DNA of 64,000 nucleotides, taken from positions 971,914-1,035,913 of the forward strand of contig CM065690.1 in the NCBI GenBank assembly GCA_017654935.2. Reading direction: 5' to 3'. Positions within the stretch are counted from its first letter, which is position 1. The number at the start of each line of letters is the position of its first letter. The translations under genes were made by a program, and so were the position numbers. This DNA is from Phymorhynchus buccinoides. Its lineage: Eukaryota > Mollusca > Gastropoda > Neogastropoda > Raphitomidae. Shown piece after piece: positions 57,354 to 64,000 of this stretch. The notes under the pieces were generated by a model. It saw only the letters and a program-made list of their open reading frames with translations. It was not told the DNA's origin and did no database searches.

Positions 57354-57609
57354 CATCATTCAAGTCCTCCATGATCTTCTTGGGCATGTACACATCGGGG
57401 GGTTCCTGTTGCATCTCGGCCTCCCTGAGGATGTTGTCGATGGCGCTGTCTGTGGCCACATCCCCCCCGCCCATCTCTGGCTCGGCAAACACGTCCACCC
57501 GCATGGCGTCACTGGCGATGTGGGGCTCCGCTTCTTCCTGGAGGGTGGGGCCCTCGGGCTGAGTCGGCCGATCCTCCACATGCTGCAAGGTCTCGGGGCC
57601 CATGCTCGG
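57354..57609 (-). CDS. CCDC81: CCDC81 exon A, source of the donor-edge array
   Basis: Acceptor TTGTCCCACAG before 57609; donor GATG|GTGAGT at 57353. Encodes PSMGPETLQHVEDRPTQPEG, PTLQEEAEPHIASDAMRVDV, FAEPEMGGGDVATDSAIDNI, LREAEMQQEPPDVYMPKKIM and EDLNDG. It is acidic and probably disordered, lying between the N-terminal HU-like domains (not in the window) and the CYLC region. Membership of CCDC81 is inferred from strand, order and the absence of another gene. It is the most upstream exon visible. Exactly at its donor the array of about 100 copies of its last 52 bases begins. A decayed fragment of its middle lies upstream at 57694-57765. Confidence 0.75.
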
Positions 57610-57693
57610 CTGTGGGACAATAGCACAGTGAGCGATGGTGACCGTGAAAGGGTTAAGGTGATGTCAAATTATGGTAATCTAGGGGTTAAGGCC

Positions 57694-57765
57694 ATGTGGG
57701 GCTCTGTCTCTTTTTGGAGGGTAGGACCCTCGGGTTGAGTCGGTCGATCGTCTACATGCTGCATG
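57694..57765 (-). repeat. Decayed fragment of exon A
   Basis: On the plus strand CATGTGGGGCTCTGTCTCTT, TTTGGAGGGTAGGACCCTCG and GGTTGAGTCGGTCGATCGTC match exon A at 57518-57583 with about 15% substitutions. It ends at CTACATGCTGCATGC, which seeds the 16-bp array that follows. Confidence 0.85.
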
Positions 57766-58145
57766 CTACACTTGCTGCATGCTACACTTGCTGCATGCTA
57801 CACTTGCTGCATGCTACACTTGCTGCATGCTACACTTGCTGCATGCTACACTTGCTGCATGCTACACTTGCTGCATGCTACACTTGTCGTGTAGTTGTTT
57901 GTTTGACTCTACATGCTGCATGCTCTACTTGCTGCATGCTACACTTGTCGTGTAGGTGTTTGTATTGCTCTACATGCTGCATGCTCTACTTGCTGCATGC
58001 TACACTTGTCGTGTAGTTGTTTGTTTGCTCTACATGCTGCATGCTCTACTTGCTGCATGCTACACTTGTCGTGTAGTTGTTTGTTTGCTCTACATGCTGC
58101 ATGCTCTACTTGCTGCAATGCTACACTTGTCGTGTAGTTGTTTGT
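57755..58145. repeat. TGCATGCTACACTTGC minisatellite and 60-bp derivative
   Basis: Eight 16-bp units, then four units of about 60 bp made of TCTACATGCTGCATGCTCTA, CTTGCTGCATGCTACACTTG and TCGTGTAGTTGTTTGTTTGC. Confidence 0.94.
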
Positions 58146-58443
58146 TTGCTGACACCAGCTGCATGCTCACTGCTGCAAAGTCTCTGCCTCCATGCAGACC
58201 TGTTTACCCCTATTTTGCAAATTTACAATTTCTGAGAATTGTTTTTAGTAATTTTGAAAAAAACACTGTAATCCAACGCGCGGCCGATTCTTTTTCTTCA
58301 CAAAACCCGATTAACAAGAAAACTATTTGTAATGACACAATTATATGCAAGCAATAGTGCACTGGGAGACCTTTAAAAACAATTTTTAAACCATGTATTT
58401 GCCTTTTCTTTGGTGTCTTTCCATGACATTGTGGATCATTTGA
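58146..58443. other. Unassigned DNA before the gap
   Basis: No exon recognised. The expected N-terminal CCDC81 exons are not visible. Confidence 0.5.
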
Positions 58444-58943
58444 NNNNNNNNNNNNNNNNNNNNNNNNNNNNNNNNNNNNNNNNNNNNNNNNNNNNNNNNN
58501 NNNNNNNNNNNNNNNNNNNNNNNNNNNNNNNNNNNNNNNNNNNNNNNNNNNNNNNNNNNNNNNNNNNNNNNNNNNNNNNNNNNNNNNNNNNNNNNNNNNN
58601 NNNNNNNNNNNNNNNNNNNNNNNNNNNNNNNNNNNNNNNNNNNNNNNNNNNNNNNNNNNNNNNNNNNNNNNNNNNNNNNNNNNNNNNNNNNNNNNNNNNN
58701 NNNNNNNNNNNNNNNNNNNNNNNNNNNNNNNNNNNNNNNNNNNNNNNNNNNNNNNNNNNNNNNNNNNNNNNNNNNNNNNNNNNNNNNNNNNNNNNNNNNN
58801 NNNNNNNNNNNNNNNNNNNNNNNNNNNNNNNNNNNNNNNNNNNNNNNNNNNNNNNNNNNNNNNNNNNNNNNNNNNNNNNNNNNNNNNNNNNNNNNNNNNN
58901 NNNNNNNNNNNNNNNNNNNNNNNNNNNNNNNNNNNNNNNNNNN
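58444..58943. other. Assembly gap of exactly 500 N
   Basis: A round-number N run, therefore a placeholder of unknown true size. It separates the upstream side of CCDC81 exon A from a transposase remnant and an inverted duplicate of the 3' end of the same gene. Frames running through it are meaningless. Confidence 0.99.
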
Positions 58944-59128
58944 TGGGATGAAGCCTGGATCGCAAAGTGAGGAGCAAAACCACCCCCCTCCAGGATGCCC
59001 AGCACCTCTACCAGATGTTGCAGGCTGAGTGGCAGGCGCTTCCAAAGAGGATCTTCACCACCCTGGTCAACTCCATGAGGACTCGCTGCGTCGAGTGCCA
59101 GAACAGCCATGGCGGATACACACATTAC
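58944..59128 (+). pseudogene. Tc1/mariner transposase C-terminal remnant
   Basis: LQDAQHLYQMLQAEWQALPK then RIFTTLVNSMRTRCVECQNS and HGGYTHY with stop TGA. The eW..iP...i..LV.SM..R......GG.T.Y ending is the standard C-terminus of Tc1/mariner transposases, which cut and paste DNA at TA sites. A WDE at the very start, in another frame, is probably the HVWDE motif before the last catalytic residue region, displaced by a frameshift. The rest lies in the gap. Confidence 0.85.
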
Positions 59129-59387
59129 TGAACTTTTGGGAGCATCAGAATGCCCTGTCTTGTGATTTTCAATGACTTTGGGAAATCAAATTTCGATAAG
59201 TACCCACTTTGATCAAATGTACAGACCAAACGATTTCTCGAAATTGAAGGCAATTGTGTATCATTATCACTAAAGCATTGAATTAAATGTTTTGCCAAAA
59301 TTCAACGCATTGGCTTTCTTATTTGAAAAGTTATGAATTAGTTTGCAAGTGATCCTTCACTTTTTGTTTTTTTTTTTTTCTGATAGC
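59129..59387. other. 3' flank of the transposase remnant
   Basis: AT-rich sequence with CTTTGGGAAATCAAATTTCG and a T run. Possibly the 3' UTR and terminal repeat region of the Tc1/mariner element; an end could not be defined. Confidence 0.35.
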
Positions 59388-59862
59388 TTTATAAAGGGGA
59401 GATCAGCATGTGTGTGTGTGTGTGTGTGAAGAAGATTCAATGTATAAAAGGGGAGATCAGCGTGTGTGTGTGTGTGTGTGTGAAGAAGATTCAATGTATA
59501 AAAGGGGAGATCAGCATGTGTGTGTGAAGAAGATTCAATGTATAAAAGGGGAGATCAGCGTGTGTGTGTGAAGAAGATTCAATGTATAAAAGGGGAGATC
59601 AGCGTGTGTGTGTGAAGAAGATTCAATGTATAAAAGGGGAGATCAGCGTGTGTGGTGTGTGTGTGTGAAGAAGATTTCAATGTATTAATAGGGGAGATCA
59701 GAGTGTGTGTGTGTGTGTGAAGAAGATTCAATGTATAAAAGGGGAGATTCAGAGTGTGTGTGTGTGAAGAAGATTCAATGTATAAAAGGGGGGATCCAGC
59801 GTGTGTGTGTGTGAAAGAAGATTCAATGTATAAAAGGGGAGATCAGCGTGTGTGTTTGTGCA
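59388..59862. repeat. AC/GT minisatellite, short version in the inverted arm
   Basis: About ten copies, in reverse orientation, of the 34-bp core found at 27727-33460 (GAAGAAGATTCAATGTATAA then AAGGGGAGATCAGC), with extra small indels such as GATTTCAATGTATTAATAGG and GGATCCAGC. Confidence 0.95.
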
Positions 59863-59962
59863 TGCGTTTATCAAGATCCCCAAGATATTCTGAAAAAACT
59901 ATGCTTTAAAAAGAAAAAAGTACCTAGAAAAACGGCTAAATATCTGAAATTGTTCTTCCTCC

Positions 59963-60525
59963 AATGATGTCCGCCTGCTGTAAACAGCAATTGCTGACAT
60001 GTATCAGGCTTCCAGTGATGTCCGCCTGCTGTAAACAGCAATTGCTGACTTGTATCAGGCTTCCAGTGATGTCCGCCTGCTGTAAACAGCAATTGCTGAC
60101 TTGTATCAGGCTTCCAGTGATGTCCGCCTGCTGTAAACAGCAATTGCTGACTTGTATCAGGCTTCCAGTGATGTCCGCCTGCTGTAAACAGCAATTGCTG
60201 ACTTGTATCAGGCTTCCAGTGATGTCCGCCTGCTGTAAACAGCAATTGCTGACATGTATCAGGCTTCCAGTGATGTCCGCCTGCTGTAAACAGCAATTGC
60301 TGACATGTATCAGGCTTCCAATGATGTCCGCCTGCTGTAAACAGCAATTGCTGACTTGTATCAGGCTTCCAGTGATGTCCGCCTGCTGTAAACAGCAATT
60401 GCTGACATGTATCAGGCTTCCAGTGATGTCCGCCTGCTGTAAACAGCAATTGCTGACATGTATCAGGCTTCCAGTGATGTCCGCCTACTGTAAACAGCAA
60501 TTGCTGACATGTATCAGGCTTTCAA
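59963..60525. repeat. 51-bp minisatellite, 11 copies (right arm)
   Basis: Reverse-oriented partner of 26957-27613 with two fewer copies. Five units carry GACTTGTATC for GACATGTATC, a variant not seen in the left arm. Confidence 0.96.
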
Positions 60526-60691
60526 ATCAATTCGCTAAGTGGGGAAAAAATCCAACCCAACCTATCCAGATAAGAGAGCTTGTACTGAGCATTATCTTGT
60601 CAAGGTTTTGTGCTTCTTGAATAAGAGATAATTGAATTGAGAGTTCAAGTTCAAGTACTGTATCCTTTAATATCTCCAAAAGAGAAATTCG

Positions 60692-61057
60692 GGCGCCGTG
60701 GGGTAGCTGGTTAGAGTTTTGCCGCTCGTAATCCTATGGGTTTGCGAGCGCGCTGGTTCGAACCCAGCTCCATTCATGGTGTTGTGTCCTTGGGAAAGAT
60801 ACTTTACTCCTATTTCCTGGTCCTTCGGATGAGACATTTTTAAAACCGAGGTCCCGTGTGCGAACGTATGCACAAAGATCTTGCGCGCACGTTAAAGCCC
60901 ATTCCACTATTCGGTAGGAGTAGGACACGTTGTCAGTGCCGGTGGAACGGATGACACGAACTCACATAGCATGGCAAAAATGGGTGGCGCTGTACTAGAG
61001 TGACGCGCTCTCCTGGTGGGAGCAACCCGAATTTCACAGAGACTAAGTTTCTGCGAC
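60692..61057 (+). mobile_element. tRNA-derived SINE, GGCGCCGTGG-headed type (right arm)
   Basis: Head GGCGCCGTGGGGTAGCTGGT then TAGAG, B box GGTTCGAACCC, body CCATTCATGGTGTTGTGTCC, CTTCGGATGAGACATTTTTA and tail GGGAGCAACCCGAATTTCAC. Differs from the left-arm copy at several positions, including ACACGTTGTCAGTGCCGGTG for the left arm's CGTGTTGTGCCGGTG. Confidence 0.87.
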
Positions 61058-61104
61058 TAGAAAATAACCAAAATTAATCTTCTTTTCAAATTTGTTTATT
61101 CCAG

Positions 61105-61325
61105 TTGAGGTTCAAGCCAGTACCGTTGCCTCCGCGCGAGCCTGATTATGAGATGTTTGGTAAAAACGACACGACCAACGAGAAACTGATGGAGAGGAGG
61201 CGGCGCGCTAACACCATCTTCATGGAGCAGAAAGACCTGGTGGACCAGAGGAAGAGGGACAACATCCTGAAGAAACTGACGGAGCAGGAGAGGGACATGG
61301 CCATCCTGGAGAGGAACAAGGAGGG
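61105..61325 (+). CDS. CCDC81: CCDC81 coiled-coil exon, second copy in the inverted arm
   Basis: Same 221-base exon as 26165-26385 with acceptor TTTATTCCAG and donor GAGGG|GTGAGTG, encoding the same LRFKPVPLPPREPDYEMFGK.. sequence. Upstream CCDC81 exons are absent on this strand, so in this arrangement it cannot be part of a complete gene. It is either an allelic copy placed beyond the gap or part of a real partial duplication. Confidence 0.9.
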
Positions 61326-61427
61326 GTGAGTGACAGAAGACATAAGGAGGGAATGGTGGACCAGAGGAGAGACAATGTTGTATATGTCACAATAGAAATG
61401 GGAATCCAGTAGGATTCAGAATCCTAC

Positions 61428-61429
61428 TA
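61428..61429. other. Empty TA target site of the Tigger-like MITE
   Basis: ATCCTAC-TA-GTAGAGTTG here corresponds to the left arm with the 734-bp element inserted at the TA. Confidence 0.9.
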
Positions 61430-63070
61430 GTAGAGTTGAGAACCGGTTCAAAAATCCGAACCGGTTTTTTAACCGGTTTTCCCTCTTCGAACCGGTTTTA
61501 CCGAACCGGTTTTTTTAACCAGTACTTCGCATCACTAGTTTCACCTATGCAAACACATATTTATTTGTCAGAATATTCACACACACACACACGCACGCAC
61601 ACCGCAACCACGCACACGCACACACCACACCACAAGACAACGTGTGACTTATGACACACGCACTCAACTCAACTCAACACTCAGTCAATACAAAGTCAAA
61701 GCCATACACCACCACAAACTAGAAACAGCTACTCTTGGTTTACAAACACCCACTGGCAATCTGCGCTGAGAATCAGTGTTATTCTTCTAAAAGAATGCGT
61801 TATTCTAAGAAAAACCTTTTTTTCAGTTTGCAGTTAAAAAACCGGTTCAACAGCAACTCGAACAGGTTTTTCGAACCGCGAAAGTTTAGCACCGGTTTTT
61901 TCGGTTCAAACCGTTTTTTTCCACCACCTCTACCTACTAGTACTAGTACTGAAAAAAGTGACTGAACAGGAGAGAGAGATGGCAGAACTGGAGAAAAACA
62001 AAGAGGGGTGATGTGAGAGAAGGAAGAAAGAAAGAAAGAAAAAGACTTGTTGATTAGAACAGACAATATTCTGGAAAAAAGTGACTGAGCAGGATGAGAG
62101 AGAGAGCGAGAAAATCTATGATTGTGATTTAAGGTAGATGGTACACAATACAACTGAATATGAGCATTGCAATACAATATAGTACAAATACAATACGATA
62201 GAATACAATGCAATACAATACAGTGCAGGTCAATGCAACAGATTACATAATAATAATGGGAAAATTTATATAGCGCGCTTTCTCACATGAGCTCAGTGTG
62301 CTTTACATTGATAACAAGACCATTAAAGGCAAACAAATAATGAATCATTAGAAAGTAAAATAAACATGATGCTTGCATGCAACATTCTCTTTTCTTCCTC
62401 ACACACACACACACACGCGCGCGTGCACGCACAACACACATGCACACACGCATGCATGCACGCAGGCACACACACACACACACATGAACGCACGCACACA
62501 CACATAGACAAACACGCACACACACTCTCTCACACACCACACACACACACGACAATTATACAAAAGTAAAATAGTTACAATATGAAAAATTCCTAAGAAG
62601 AACCATGACCACATTCACCTTCTCAATCAAGCTTAGATACAATACTGCAAATAAAATCATACTGCCATCGACATACCAAATAACCAATTACATGACTAAT
62701 TATAATAGACAAATTTTGCAAAAACAAAGATACCCTTCCTACCTCATCTACAAGCGATTAAAGTTTACAATACTGTACAATGCAATGCAACGCAATAAAC
62801 CTTGACACAAAATCCAGGAGCAGTACTGTGCCCCTACATTACAAGATACAATTATCATAATCATCATCTTTGCTATCATTGTCATTGTCATCATCGTCAA
62901 CATCATCACCATCACCACAATCACCATCATCATCACCGCACTCAACATCAATACCCTCACAGAATCGCTGAGGACCGCGCCCTTCGTCATTGTCATCGTC
63001 ATCACCATCACCATCATCATCATCACCACAATTATCATCATCACTGCACTCTTTACCAATGCCCTCACAG

Positions 63071-63335
63071 AATCGCGGAGGACCGCTCCCTACGTCACAA
63101 GCTGCGCTACGACAGCCGGCGCCACCTGGAGGAGGACTGGAAAACGGCCGCCGAGCTGAAGCGGGGTCGCGACCTTGAGCAGAGGCTGCTGGGATTGGAG
63201 GGGGGACAACTGCTGCACGAGCAGTGCGACCAGTACCGGCGGTGCCGCCAGTGCAAGAGGCGGACGTCCAACTGCGGCGAGAGCAACATCTGGAGCGAGT
63301 CGCGCTACGTGCCGGGCTCACGCATCATGGTGTGA
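63071..63335 (+). CDS. CCDC81: CCDC81 terminal exon, second copy in the inverted arm
   Basis: Acceptor CCCTCACAG and stop TGA at 63333-63335. Encodes the same 87 residues as 23457-23721, ending SESRYVPGSRIMV. It is preceded by the same GAT-type microsatellite with a truncated acceptor-edge copy (about 62960-62985). As with the exon at 61105, it lacks the rest of the gene on this strand. Confidence 0.92.
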
Positions 63336-63976
63336 GCAGGGGGGGCCACTCCATGTGGCGTGCATGGAAGATGGGGGGTGGGGGGAGTGGAGATAGTGGC
63401 ACCCGTCCCTTCCCCCGCTAAAGCACAGTGCTTGAAGTTTTGCCGTGTTTGGGCGTCGGAAGGTTGGAGAGAGAGAGGAGAGAGAGGGAGGGAACAGACA
63501 TGAGAAAGCCAGGCATCCATTTCAATTTCAATCAATCAATTGATCATTTGATTGCCTTCAATGAGGCGTTCTTTTTTTCACCAATACATTTGACGTAAAA
63601 CAACAACAAAAGGTTTGCCAACCAAACCCTCCAAATGTTAAGATGTATGATGAAACTTATTCCAAACCTAAATTTCAAAATGACTAATTGACTGTCAAAC
63701 CCTAACTAGTGAATGTATTCCAATTCAGTTTCGTGCCTATCCATCAGAAATTTCAGCTGTATGGTTTGAACCCAACTGATCCTTCGACCAGAAGCCATGA
63801 ACCCTCTGATGTGTGGTTTTCTCAAGCTCTTTGACGGATCACTTTTCGACAGACAATTGTTGACTTTGGCCACTATTCTTTCACTTTGCATTGCTTGTGT
63901 GTTTGTTGTTTCTTTTTTCAACAACTATCTGTCAGATTGTCAATCACTTGTTTGTTTCTCGTTTCGGCCTTTACAT

Positions 63977-64000
63977 AATTTTTTTTTTTTTTTTTTTTTT
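63977..64000. repeat. Poly-T at the window end
   Basis: The last bases after CCTTTACATAA are all T, where the left arm continues with CTAATTTATATATTTG. May mark a contig edge or the end of the duplicated segment. Confidence 0.8.

Larger units (their letters stand above)
59388..63976. other. Inverted duplicate arm of 22.8-27.9 kb
   Basis: The whole stretch is the reverse complement of about 22812-27850: AC minisatellite, 51-bp array, retroposon tail, SINE, coiled-coil exon, AACCGGTT element, diverged exon copies, GT-rich tract, GAT microsatellite with exon edge, terminal exon and 3' flank, in mirrored order. Exons look identical; repeats differ in copy number, and the Tigger-like MITE is absent. 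Homology stops at CGGCCTTTAC, after which the window ends in a T run. Confidence 0.95.

Noticed and set aside
50476..57626. Coding gene made of YMPKKIMEDLNDG repeats
   Set aside because: Every unit contains an intron start with a donor site, many contain TAG, and unit lengths vary out of frame; it is an exon-edge satellite, not a repeat protein.
58210..59125. Frames of about 180-260 codons
   Set aside because: They run through the 500-N gap and consist mostly of unknown residues.

Overview
The window is animal nuclear DNA. It has spliced genes, GT-AG introns, tRNA-derived SINEs, a decayed non-LTR retrotransposon, cut-and-paste transposon remnants, and a very large amount of micro- and minisatellite DNA. 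The SINE bodies and repeat style look molluscan to me, most likely a caenogastropod snail; that is inference from memory, not a search. There is no sign of bacterial or phage genes.

Two real genes are visible. On the + strand at about 0.9-5.0 kb are the last four exons of a single-pass membrane protein with a CUB domain, an LDL-receptor class A domain, a transmembrane helix and a cytoplasmic tail. This order is that of the NETO/LEV-10-type receptor auxiliary proteins. On the - strand from 57.6 kb down to 23.5 kb are ten exons of CCDC81, recognised from its CYLC motif, coiled coils and cysteine-rich C-terminus. Its N-terminal exons are missing and probably lie in or beyond the 500-N gap at 58444-58943.

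Layout: 0.9-5.8 kb NETO-like gene; 5.8-11.4 kb repeats and unassigned DNA with a fold-back element; 11.46-12.6 kb broken LINE reverse transcriptase; 12.9-22.7 kb a succession of tandem arrays (32, 41, 66, 26, 27, 42 and 46-47 bp units) and dispersed repeats; 23.4-57.6 kb CCDC81, whose introns hold a 5.7-kb AC-rich minisatellite, SINEs, MITEs and many arrays; 58.4-58.9 kb gap; 58.9-64 kb a Tc1/mariner remnant followed by an inverted second copy of the 3' end of CCDC81 (22.8-27.9 kb).

The most unusual feature is shared by both genes. Most exons are accompanied by tandem, truncated copies of their own edge, each carrying the splice site and adjoining intronic microsatellite. Acceptor-side copies lie upstream of the exon and donor-side copies lie downstream. 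The extreme case is a roughly 6.8-kb array (50571-57353) of about 100 copies of the last 52 nt of a CCDC81 exon plus its GTGAG donor. I call these exon-edge satellites. They supply many decoy splice sites and appear to be a recurrent route of intron growth here.

Several coding exons contain pairs of compensating frameshifts in G, C or GA runs. The inverted arm beyond the gap may be a misplaced second haplotype. Both caution that some oddities may be assembly artefacts.
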